Origin: Tieghemiomyces parasiticus
Taxonomy: Eukaryota; Kickxellomycota; Dimargaritomycetes; Dimargaritales; Dimargaritaceae
Length of the DNA: 32,510 nt
Assembly (NCBI GenBank): GCA_027575765.1
Contig: JANBPT010000521.1
Location: 1-32,510, forward strand
Reading direction: 5' to 3'
A program made the translations under genes and the position numbers. This document shows positions 1 to 9,240 of this stretch, piece by piece. The notes beneath the pieces are model-generated. The model worked only from the letters and a program-made list of their open reading frames with translations, did no database searches and was not told where the DNA came from. Within the stretch, counting starts at the first letter, position 1; each line of letters opens with the position of its first letter.

Positions 1-4
1 ATCG

Positions 5-77
5 GCCTTCTTGGCTCAGTTGGCAGAGCGTGTGCCTAGTAAGCACAAGGTCATCAGTTCGATTCTGGTAGAAGGCA
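5..77 (+). tRNA. tRNA-Thr, anticodon AGU, no intron
   Basis: A complete cloverleaf can be folded by eye. The 7-bp acceptor stem pairs GCCTTCT (5-11) with AGAAGGC (70-76), with discriminator A at 77. The D stem is GCTC/GAGC (14-17 with 26-29). The anticodon stem TGTGC/GCACA (31-35 with 43-47) encloses the loop CTAGTAA, giving anticodon AGT at 38-40. The T stem ATCAG/CTGGT encloses TTCGATT. Internal A-box and B-box promoter elements are intact. A seven-T run at 84-90 is a good RNA polymerase III terminator. The anticodon, with A34 expected to be edited to inosine, reads ACU, ACC and ACA threonine codons. Confidence 0.96.
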
Positions 78-83
78 GTTAAG

Positions 84-90
84 TTTTTTT
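84..90 (+). terminator. RNA polymerase III terminator of tRNA-Thr
   Basis: A run of seven T residues starts seven bases after the tRNA discriminator base, which is the usual Pol III stop signal. Confidence 0.8.
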
Positions 91-1333
91 GACCATTATT
101 CATATAGTAAGTGGGAAATGAGTCGTTCTTCGTGGTCGCCGAAACCGCCCTGTCATTACAATGTACGAAGTAGTAGTAGCCTACTATCCCTTTACGCCAT
201 CAATCATGCGCGCGACTGGAACAGAAGCCAATTCCACTTTCCAGCATCCTCATCTCATTGCAATCACCCAGACCATAGCAACAATTCTCTATGTACCAGC
301 ATGATACCGCCAAGGCACAAGATTATTATTGCCAGCTATTAGGGCTTCGTGTAGGTACTATTAGAGAATTACCGTTACTACCCACTTAGATGCTTAGGTC
401 GTGATTACGCGTACCATGATGCTTGCTGTGGTGAATATAGGCCGTGGAAGTTTCTTACCAGATAGTTGGTAATGCTAATAAAATTGTGAAGGTTAACCAT
501 ATCTTCACGAGAAGCGACTCTTCGAAGCCTATATAGCCGAATCCGTTCTTTTGGATGATAGGATGGTGATATCCCCCTGCTGAGATTACGCAAGTGGTCC
601 ATGTGAGACCCAAAAAACGATGTGGCTTTGCAGGTGGATGCAGATTAGTAATATAGCGCTGCTAATTTAGGCTAAATGATAGTGGAGGTGAAGATAAATC
701 GTAATTGGTGTAACATTGGTTTGGCGGGTGTTGCCAGCACTAACAGACTGAGAATCAAATTACTGTTTATTTTGTCTCAGCTACGGTTAGCCAACGGCCC
801 CATGTGCATATAGCCGTCCAAGCTGTGTATGTGATGCGTAGGCCCTATGAGTAGGGTGCTCATAAACGGGGGTTTGACGCCAACTGGTCAGACAGGAGGC
901 GGGTTATTGGAGAGATGAGGAATGCTACGCACTGTCGAGCAAATACAAGAAAGTAGATGACAAATCGGATAGGGAACATGGAGGTTGGCCAGTGTTCGAG
1001 TTGACATAGTTACGGGTTAGTTGTCATGGCCCGAGCTCCAGTAGTTAGGGTGTAGCCTAGAAGTTCGGTGACTTAGAAGACCCTGCAGTTCAAGGTGCCT
1101 GCAGTGTAGGTACTGCATAAAAATAAGGTTACTTAGTCATGGTTGCTCGGTGGTAGATTTTATGGGCACCACATCTACATTCCATCATTTATTCAATTGA
1201 TATATAAAACATATCGACTCACCAACCGCCGAAGCAACGTACAGTAGGTGTTTGCAGCCCAGTATCGTCCTCCTTGTCGCCTTAATATCCTACAGGCAGA
1301 TCTAGAGTAGCCGCCTTAAGTATGGCAGAGACC
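91..1333. other. intergenic stretch, no supportable gene
   Basis: About 1.2 kb between the tRNA and the 3' end of RECQ4. Base composition is visibly more AT-rich than the flanking gene. The open frames are short, with no start context, splice pattern or recognisable motif. A minus-strand AATAAA (TTTATT at 1188-1193) lies about 140 bases past the RECQ4 stop and is the likely polyadenylation signal of that gene. Confidence 0.6.
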
Positions 1334-4300
1334 TTAGTCGGAATCACCCTGGACTTCGGGCCCGGGATCCTTTTGCAAGCGGACACAACGTTCTTCGTAG
1401 ATGGCGTGGCGGGCTGCATTGCGCAGTATTTCAAAATCGATATAGTGGAACTTTCCCCACATGCCGCTCGCCCGCCATTCGAGGGCGCTGCGGGTGGTAG
1501 AGGCCAGGCCGTGAGCGATTTTTGCCACGGCACAGGCGGAGGTAAGAGAAGGGTAGCTGCGGAGGAACTGGCGCAGACTCGGTTCGAGTTGAGGTAAACT
1601 GAGTAGAGTAAACATGATCGTTTGCATTGGACGTGGAGGGGAAAAGAGAGCGCATTTCAGCCACACGTCATAAATTGCGGTAGACGGTGAATACCACCGT
1701 TTTCACCCAGGCGTGATTGGCTGATGTCTGGTGCTAACCAGGCGCCGCTGGACCGTTGGGGCTAAAAATGATTGACTTACCTCGCACCCTGTACGTTCAG
1801 GATAGCCGGGTCACATAGCGTCTGCCACCGTAGCATTGTAGCTGCCACGTCACTGTCCAGGCCCTCCGAGTCAACGGGGTAGGTAGGGGTGGAAGCGACG
1901 GCACTAGACAGGCCATCTGGAATGTCGCCGTCAAAATAGCGTGTCAGCCACTGGCGGATGTACTTGCTGTGTTTGCGCCGTACAAAATCTAATGGCGGCG
2001 AGTTGGGGTCCATCCCTGATGGTGCGCCCGTCTCTGGCGTGGGGGCGGCCTTGGCTGCCCCTACCGACGGCGGAAATCGTGTAACAGTCTCACACATAAG
2101 GTTGTAGACCTTGCGGGAGTTAAATAGATTATAGTGTATATGTGTTTGATGCTGGATTAGAGACATGGTATAAGCAGTCAGCCATGTCAATGTAGTGCGA
2201 ACCTTCACACACACACACACACACACACTCTCTCTCTCTCTCTCCACAATCGAAAAATGGTGACTTACCAGGTCCAGCTTTCGGACTTTGACTCGAAGTA
2301 GTCGATCGGAGCGTTCTAGAAGGTCCCGGACGAGTGCCTCACTAAGTGCTTCAACGGCTTCGGCGTCGTTTAGAGATTCGGCGGGTGCCCCAGGCTGCGC
2401 GGCTCTCTCTCGTTGGAACCGACGGGGCGCGTGTGCGTCCAGTCGAATCCATGCGGCCGGTGGCCCGTAAGTGATACCCAATTCGCGGCGGCCCTTCCAG
2501 TGGTTCAGGCGGGCCAACGCCCGCGCTGGATCGCAGGACGCAGCCAAGGACATTTGTGTTGCTGAGTTGTGACCAAGTTCCTCCCAGTGGCGCTGCCAGG
2601 CGTTACTCAGAGTGATCAGATCGATCTTAACGGCCCGCTTGGGCCGACCGACGTTGGGCAGCCGTGCCACTTCGAGCAGGGCGCGGAAGAGTGCGCTGTC
2701 CTCCTGGTAGTCTGGGTGGGCCTGGGCATAGCCGAGGTTTAGCTGACCGTCCGTCCCATGGAGTGGATCGGCGAGGTCGCCCGGATCGGTCTTAAGGAAG
2801 ACAACGGTGACAAACCGAGGGAGGGATTCAACCGAGACGAACGGCCGGCTGGCGTGGATTTCAAGGTAGCTGAGGTACGTCCTGATGGTGTCCGGGGACA
2901 AGTCGTCAGCCAGCACGTCACCTTCGACATCCACCGTGATATCGACGAAGGTCCGGCCCGTCCGGCCGGAATCCGGACTTGGAACCAGTCCCGCGAGGAG
3001 ACGGTACACCCACCGTCGGACGTGGCTGGGTTCAACACAGTCCCCGTAGGCTAGACTGCGCAGACGAAGGTAGTCGTCAGGGGTCAGGAACAGGTGGCAG
3101 TAGGATACACGTCCGTCACGGCCGCAGCGACCCGTCTCCTGGGCATAATCCTCGAGGGTGCGCGGAAGGCCGCAGTGAACGACGGCGCGAATGTCTGGCT
3201 TATTGACACCGAGTCCAAAGGCCACGGTGGCCACCAGGACGTGCGCGGCATTGGTCATGAAGGCCGTCTGGGCCCGGGCCCGGTCAGCGGGGGGCTTACC
3301 GGCGTGATAGCTGAGGGCTACAAAGTCGCGGGCTTTGAGGTAGGCTGCCAAGCGATCGGCCTCGTTCTGGCGTTGGACGTACACGATAACGGACTTCAAT
3401 TTGGTGAACGGTGGGGTGCGGAGGAGCCGCACGAGGGCGACATCGCGGTCCCGCGGGCAGGACACCGAGAGGAGGAGGTTAGTACGCAGGGCGCTCCAGC
3501 GCAGCACAGCTTGGGTGCGGTCGAGATGGAGGGCGTCCGTCAATTCGCGCTCTGCGTCGGTGGTCAGCGTCCCTGTCATGGATAGGAGGCAGGCCTGGCC
3601 CAGGTGGGTTCGGAGCATGGGTCCCAGGTGGAGGTAGGCCGGGCGGAAATTATGCGACCACGTTGACTGGCAGTGCGCCTCGTCCAGGCACACTAGTTGG
3701 ACGTGGCCTAGGGCACCCGCTGCCATGGCTTGTTCGAACACCCGTGTGCGCATGCGCTCTGGAGATACGAACAGGACTTTTACAGCCCTCTTAGCCAGCT
3801 GGGCCGCCACGTCGGCGTTGGAGTGGGCCTTTGGTCCGCCGCCGACACGGCCCGCGGTGCTGCGGGCCGATGCAGCAACCGAGGCGCTCCAACATAGCCC
3901 CGGAAGCCGATCGGGCAGCTGCTGGAGCTGGTCCTGCATCAGGGCTACCATCGGCGAGACGACTAGCGTGAGGTGAGCCGGATCGAGGCGGCTCAATAGC
4001 CAGCTGGGTAGCTGGTATACGAGGGACTTCCCCGACCCTGTCGCCAGGACCAGGAGGGTGGACCGATAGGCCAGCACCCGACGAATGGCGTCCAGTTGGC
4101 CCTCCCGGAACGATAGGAAGTTCCAGCCGTCCCGTAGCACGCGGCGAACATTGATCCAAAGCTCGAAACCTACCAGCGCAGCCGGTAGTGGCCGTTCTGG
4201 CGCGCGGTCAGTTAGGAAGGGATCAGTGGCTTGGACTAAAGGGTCGATATAGCTGGTCCGAGCATAGTAAGTCGGATGGACCCATACGCAACTGACCATG

Positions 4301-5362
4301 CGGAGAGAGTACGACATATCATGTTGGGTATTAGTTAACACGAGGTGGGTTATACGGAGGCATTAGCAATGGCAGGGGAGGGGAGACCCAAAGTCAAACT
4401 AGAGTCATTGGAAACAAGGGAACATTGCCCACTTCGATTGTACAGTATAATTTCGCCTTGATTTTCTGCACACTGACTGTACCCATTCACACTTACTCAT
4501 TATGGTCCGGAGGATTCGTCTGGAGGTAGTCCTTGGTCACAATGTATGGCGTAAGTTCCTTCAACCCATTGGGGTGGCGTACGTAATCTAAGATGGCTGC
4601 GTGAGGAAACTCGGCGCCTGGTGTGACTTCCTCCGCAGCACTGGTCTCGCGTTCGGGAAGGGGATCGAATGCGACAGGTTGGTCCGCCGAACGCGGCAAC
4701 TTCAGCGATGCGGTCAGCTGGTCGGCCAACTCTGCTTCGGCCTCGAAATCGAGCCGGGCGTTGTCTCCGTGGCCGCCGTCGTCCGAGCCGTCTGGGCTCC
4801 CATTTTCTCTCCGTTCGCGAGTCTCGGCGCGCGAGCTGAGGTTGCGATGGAAACGGAGGTTCCGGTCCATGGCGGCCTGGGCCTTACCCTTGCGGCCTTT
4901 AATACGAAGGCGGACAAAGTTCTGGCTCACCATACTAGGGCCCGTGGGTGCGGCTGCCGGCCCGGCCCCTTCTGTTGCGGCAGGTTGACTACCTTCCGTG
5001 GTCACTGATTTGGCCTTGCGAGGAGCGGTGGTCGCTCGTTTTTTGGACGGCGGTGGTGGGGCTCCGCTCTGGTCAGCGGCTGGGTTCAGTTGCCGTTTGC
5101 GGGCCGTGGGGTACCGGTTAGTCTTGTAGTCTAGGGGCTTAATTTTAACCCGACGATGGGCACGTTTCTGGGTGGCCTTCTTTCCCTGAAAACGCGAGCC
5201 CTGTGCCTCATCGGCGCTACCGGCCTGGTCCCCAGTGTCGGCTTCGGTTACGACGGCACCATCCGTCGCTGAGCCCGGAGTGTCCAATGCGGCAAACGAG
5301 AAGGTCGTGCGCTGGGTCACTACCAACGGTCCGTCTTCGCCGACAGGGACATCGTCAGTCAT
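1334..5362 (-). CDS. RECQ4: RecQ4-family DNA helicase (four exons)
   Basis: ATP-dependent 3'-5' DNA helicase of the RECQL4 branch, a nuclear protein linked to replication initiation and repair. I join four minus-strand exons: 5362-4497, 4252-2269, 2151-1781 and 1598-1334. Donors are GTAAGT and acceptors are CAG; phases agree and give 1161 aa (human RECQL4 has about 1200). Residues 1-289 are low-complexity and basic but hold the motif NFVRLRIKGRK (148-158), like the conserved NFVRL segment of RECQL4. The helicase core shows motif I TGSGKS (360-365), DEAHC (479-483), the RecQ loop with WSHNFRP, and motif VI QETGRCGRDG (660-669). The last exon resembles the RECQL4 C-terminus (AKIAHGL, then WGKFHYIDFEIL). 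The usual Sld2-type helix at the extreme N-terminus was not found. Motif III reads SMTGTLTT, not the usual TATA-type sequence. The link between exons 1 and 2 rests on phase and homology, not on transcripts. Confidence 0.86.
2152..2268 (-). repeat. RECQ4 second intron carrying an (AC)11(TC)8 compound microsatellite
   Basis: The plus strand reads AC repeated eleven times (2207-2228) followed directly by TC repeated eight times (2229-2244). The tract lies inside a 117-base intron with donor GTAAGT at 2268 and acceptor CCAG ending at 2152. The intron length is a multiple of three and it has no in-frame stop, so unspliced message would stay open and add 39 residues, including ERERES and alternating Val-Cys. 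Confidence 0.75.
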
Positions 5363-5727
5363 GGGCGTGCAATGCCGGTTTATGAGGTGGGGAAGAGGGA
5401 GGTTACTTATTAGAAAGACTAGGAGGGCGATCTAGGGGAATGAGTTGAAAGTATGGCGAAAATTAGGTATAGCACCGACAACACGAATAGTGGAGCCAAG
5501 GTGAGCGGGTGGCAAAGCCGACGCAGCGTTTTCCACTGATACGCAAAGGCCTCTGGATAATTGTTTACCTTACAGGCCACCCCTACTGGCCTGACCAGGC
5601 CCCTCACACTAGGATGTATTTATTTTTTAAGAAAAGCAGTCCGAACCGGTCGGATGGGGTATAGCCCAAGCTCAGTTTACCATCAGAACCCTAGCCCCGT
5701 ATGGTGTCTTTATTAGATTGCGCTGGC
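5363..5727. other. RECQ4 / AFG2B intergenic region with polyA signal
   Basis: This 365-base gap separates the AFG2B stop from the RECQ4 start; both genes run on the minus strand. A minus-strand AATAAA (TTTATT at 5619-5624) lies about 105 bases past the AFG2B stop and fits as its polyadenylation signal. I looked here in the minus-strand frames for an upstream RECQ4 exon with a Sld2-like helix and saw none. A 62-codon open frame at 5419-5607 has a hydrophobic tail but no support. Confidence 0.6.
5619..5624 (-). promoter_or_regulatory. likely polyadenylation signal of AFG2B
   Basis: AATAAA on the minus strand, within an A/T-rich patch about 105 bases downstream of the AFG2B stop codon. Confidence 0.5.
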
Positions 5728-7947
5728 TTATTGCCCTAAACCTTGCCGGAAGCGGTCGTACCAGGTCAACGACGCCGGGGAGATCGACGGCCGTGCCTGG
5801 GCGAGAGCCCGCTGGAAGTGGCGCCCGGCCACGCTGTCCGCGGTGCGATGCTCGGCGAGGGCCAGCAGGGCGGCCTCGCGGCAAAGGTTGGTCAGATCAG
5901 CACCGCTGAACCGTTCCGTGCTTTGGGCCAGCCTTGATAGGTCCACGTCGCCGTCGAGCGGGGTGGTCGCGGTGGCGATGGACAAGATCTGGCACCGAGC
6001 ATCGTAATCTGGGGGTGGTACATAGACCAGTCGGTCGAACCGACCAGGACGGAGCAGGGCAGCGTCAATCATGTCGGGCCGATTGGTGGCTCCGATGACC
6101 AGCACGGACTGCGTGGCTTCCATACCGTCCATCTCGTTGAGTAGCATGGTCAGCAGGCGTTCTTGGACGACGTCTCCGCCGCTCGATAGTGACGACCCGC
6201 CGAGGGCGCGCTTACCTACAACAGCATCCATCTCGTCGAAAAAGATGACCGAGGGCGCCCCGGCCCGGGCTCGGCGGAACAGATCACGCACGGTACGTTC
6301 CGAGTCTCCCACGAATGGCGAGTAGAGGGCCGCCCCATTTAGCGAGAAGAAACTGGCCTGGGTGCAGCTGGCCACCACCTTCACCAGGGTGGTTTTGCTG
6401 CATCCTGGGGGTCCGTAGAGGAGGATCCCGCGCGGGGGGCGGAGCCCCAAGCGGTCAAACGTGTCGCGGTACTGGAGGGGCCATTCGACGGCTTGCCGGA
6501 GTTGCTGCTTCACCTCGGCAAGCCCTCCCACGTCGTCCCAGGTCAGCGGGGCCACGTCTAAGGCGAGGCCACGCTGCATGGAAGGACCCACCCGAGTCAG
6601 GGCGGCCTGGAAATCGGCAAGGCTCAGGCCAACCGTCTTGTCTTCTGCACCGGTACGCTGGGAGGTAAATGCACCGGGGACCACCGGGGACCGCCGAAAT
6701 TGCCGTCGGATGACACTTTGCGTAGCCTCGCGACAGAGCGCGGCCAGATCAGCGCCCACGTACCCGTTGGTCAGGGTGGCGAGGTAACCCAGATCGAGGG
6801 TGGGGCTTAGGGACAGGTGGCGGGTGTGATACCGGAGGATGGCCTCGCGGGCGGCCACGGTAGGTACGCCGATGGCCACCTCGCGGTCGAATCGACCGGG
6901 TCGGCGAAGCGCCGGGTCGAGGGCATTGGGCCGGTTGGTCGCCGCTACAACGATCAGTCGGCCGCGGGCAGCCAGGCCGTCCATGAGCGTCAAGAGCTGG
7001 GCGATGACCCGAGATGCGTGCTGGTCGGCCCCATCGCGCTGCGGGGCCAAGGCGTCCACCTCGTCGATAAACAGCACGCAGGGCCGGCGGGATCCTTCGG
7101 CCAGTTGTTGGGCTGTCGTGAAGGCATCGCGGAGGTTCTGTTCGCTCTCGCCGATGTAGGTACCGACCACCTCAGACCCGTTGATCGTGCGGAGGTGGGC
7201 ACGGCACTCGCGCGCCACATTACTCACTAACCATGTCTTACCCACTCCCGGGGGGCCGTAGAGGAGGACGCCCTTGGGGCACTCCACCCCAAGGTGTTGG
7301 AAGAGGTGGGCGTAACGGAGTGGATAGAGCAGGATGTCGCGGAGGTCCCGGTGGGCCGACTCGAGACCCGGTAGGAGCGGCGTTGGCGCGGAAGGCTCTT
7401 GGTCTGTATCCAAATCGCCGTCCAAGGAGCGCTCGTCGGTGCCGCTGAGGGAAGCGGGCGATTGTGGGGGCTTCACCGATGTCCCTGGTGGGCTGGTATC
7501 GAGAGAGATGCGCGTGGCCGGGGTGGCCTGGAACCGTTCGGATTCTGGGTAAACGCTGATGACCTAGTATCGTGTGGATGGAATTGGTGGCCGGCGCTGG
7601 AATACATTTAGTTACGGTCGGTCTGACCAAACGTCGCCCGACGGTGACTCTCGCTCTACAGTGGCCACTCGATGACAGGCTTCTCTTGTGGCTATTGGTA
7701 CCCAACCTACCGTCACCTGGAGACCTGCGGCTAAACCCAGGGTGTTGATACCGAAACGTTGTAGAGCTTGGTCGCGGAGGGTCTGACGGACAATGTTGAG
7801 TTGGACGGCCGGTCGGCCAGACCGGAACGGCGTCCCCCATAGCTCCCGCTGGGCCCCGTCACTACCGAACGGCTCCACCCGCAAAGTGACGCGCAGTGCG
7901 CAGGGCGACTGATCCACCATGGGCTCTAGGGATGGTGTGCTCGACAT
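5728..7947 (-). CDS. AFG2B: AFG2B/SPATA5L1-type tandem AAA ATPase (two exons)
   Basis: Type II AAA+ ATPase of the Cdc48/Afg2 group. The animal protein works with SPATA5 in ribosome maturation and chromatin protein unfolding. Exons are 7947-7616 and 7555-5728. The 60-base intron has donor GTAACT and acceptor ATCAG, joins in phase 2 and gives 719 aa (human SPATA5L1 has 753). The N-terminal ~200 residues include a weak Cdc48-N-like stretch (RFGINTLGLAAGLQVTV). D1 has Walker A GPPGVGKT (211-218) and Walker B FIDEVD (about 275). D2 has GPPGCSKTT (492-500), Walker B FFDEMD (about 551) and ATNRPD followed by LLRPGRFD. The D2 sequence (ALYSPFVGDSE, VQERLL, SGADLTNLCREAALLAL) matches SPATA5L1 better than Afg2/Drg1. 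The first exon is supported mainly by phase and weak similarity; if it is wrong, the protein would start further in. Confidence 0.88.
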
Positions 7948-8357
7948 GGGACGATCGAGGGTTGGCAGGGAGGAATCGCGGGGACTAACACAAAACAGCC
8001 AATGTAGGAAGTACCCGGTAGTTTACGAGCTAGCACCAGGTTTCGTTGCTAGGTAGTGTAAAGAGTACGGATGCGCCATATCCCAACCCGCACTTGCCCT
8101 GGTGGTCAATCTTGTCGTGCAGCCTCAATCGTCTTCATTCTCACTTGCTACTTTGGACAGCTACCCTCGGACGCCCCCCAGTTCATTCTTTTGTAACCAG
8201 TTTAGCTCCGCCTCTCGCTCATGGAAAGCAACTGAAAAAATGTTTTTTAATATATATATAGAAGAATGCATTCGTTAGGGTGGGTTGGGGGGAAATGTAC
8301 AGGAAGAGAAACAGGCGAGGGTGTCCACCAGCAGTCAGGCACCGCAGTCGGGGAGAC
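7948..8357. other. DPH3 3' flank and AFG2B promoter region
   Basis: A 410-base gap between two minus-strand genes. It holds an alternating AT tract at 8250-8260, beside A- and T-rich runs, about 100 bases past the DPH3 stop. This resembles the TATATA efficiency elements of fungal 3' processing. I see no gene; the 71-codon plus-strand frame at 8046-8261 has no support. Confidence 0.5.
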
Positions 8358-8600
8358 CTAGACGACCACTTCCTGCCCGAGCACTATTGGGTCGTCGTCA
8401 TCGCGCTGGTAGTCCTCGGGCTCGTAAATGACCCGAATGATAAGTGAGCAGCTGGGGCACCGGCCAATGTCCTCGCCGTCGAACAATTCTTCTTCGGCGA
8501 TTTCGAACCGGTCTCCGCAGGGGCACGGGTAGTGGTACAGACGATTCACCTCGTCAAATTCCATATCCTCAATCTCAATTTCGTCGTAGAAGGAGGCCAT
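8358..8600 (-). CDS. DPH3: Diphthamide biosynthesis protein 3 (CSL zinc finger)
   Basis: Small zinc/iron protein of the Dph3/Kti11 family, complete in one exon at 80 aa, close to the usual 80-odd. Members donate electrons to the Dph1-Dph2 radical enzyme that starts diphthamide formation on elongation factor 2, and with Kti13 support Elongator-dependent modification of wobble uridine in tRNA. The CSL-type metal site is intact: Cys26 and Cys28 in CPCGDRF, and Cys48 and Cys51 in CPSCSL. The acidic N-terminus ([12 protein letters not shown]) and the RVIYEPEDY segment are family-typical. The start codon sits in a favourable GCCATGG context. Confidence 0.96.
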   Translation of the reverse strand: MASFYDEIEIEDMEFDEVNRLYHYPCPCGDRFEIAEEELFDGEDIGRCPSCSLIIRVIYEPEDYQRDDDDPIVLGQEVVV

Positions 8601-9240
8601 GGCGGTGATGTTAAAACGTGGGCGAGGGGAGAGAAGGCGGCTCTAGGTCGCAGGGCGGTGAAATGGTGGGAGTGAAAGGGCCGGGCGAAGCGCGAAGGCG
8701 TAGCCAGGAATTACGAACCGAGAGACATGGTTTGGTGCGAAGAAGAGGCAAGGAAAGGGGCCCACCCGGGGTGTTTTACAGTGTAGCAAGTAAGGCCAGC
8801 TAATTGGTGGACATGTGATCCTTATCCCTCCCAGCTGCCTTTCTTTCTTTATTTCACACTGGCCAATCGGGTAGTCCGTAGCTGAGGGGTGCCAAGTTGT
8901 GGTTGAGAGTTGAAATAACGCTCTCAGTGAATAAAGTTTTTGAGCCCCAGCCATCGGCTTTACTATTAGCTCATCTGCAACAATATGGGAAATACCATCC
9001 GTCTAGTGGATTGCCCCGCCTGTATGTCAGTACTGGGAATTATCATTCAGCCATTCAACACCGACCAGCGGCGGGTGCGGCATGGGCGCCATCCCGACTA
9101 CCCAAGGTTTGACCTGACGCATCGGCTTTCATTATTAAGGGACTAGGATAGCAGAGTATTATTACGCCAGCAATAATAATAAGGCCGTACATTGGAACAA
9201 GGCAAATGGTTCTCAACCACCTCGTTCGTCAAGGACATAA
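8601..9240. other. YNC13 3' flank and DPH3 promoter region
   Basis: A 640-base gap between minus-strand genes. The first 200 bases upstream of DPH3 are purine-rich on the plus strand (pyrimidine-rich on the coding strand). Beyond that I see only short unsupported frames and an AATAAT-rich patch at about 9158-9182, which could serve YNC13 3' processing. Confidence 0.5.

Noticed and set aside
118..342. Ser-rich 74-codon frame just after the tRNA
   Set aside because: Short, no splice or homology support, composition like random translation of intergenic DNA.
1282..1597. Overlapping short frames on both strands at the left end of RECQ4
   Set aside because: They are shadows of the last RECQ4 exon (1334-1598).
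4253..4341. Taking 4341 as the RECQ4 start codon
   Set aside because: The 29 residues before the acceptor at 4253 have no family resemblance, and the phase-2 splice to the upstream NFVRL-containing frame explains both frames.
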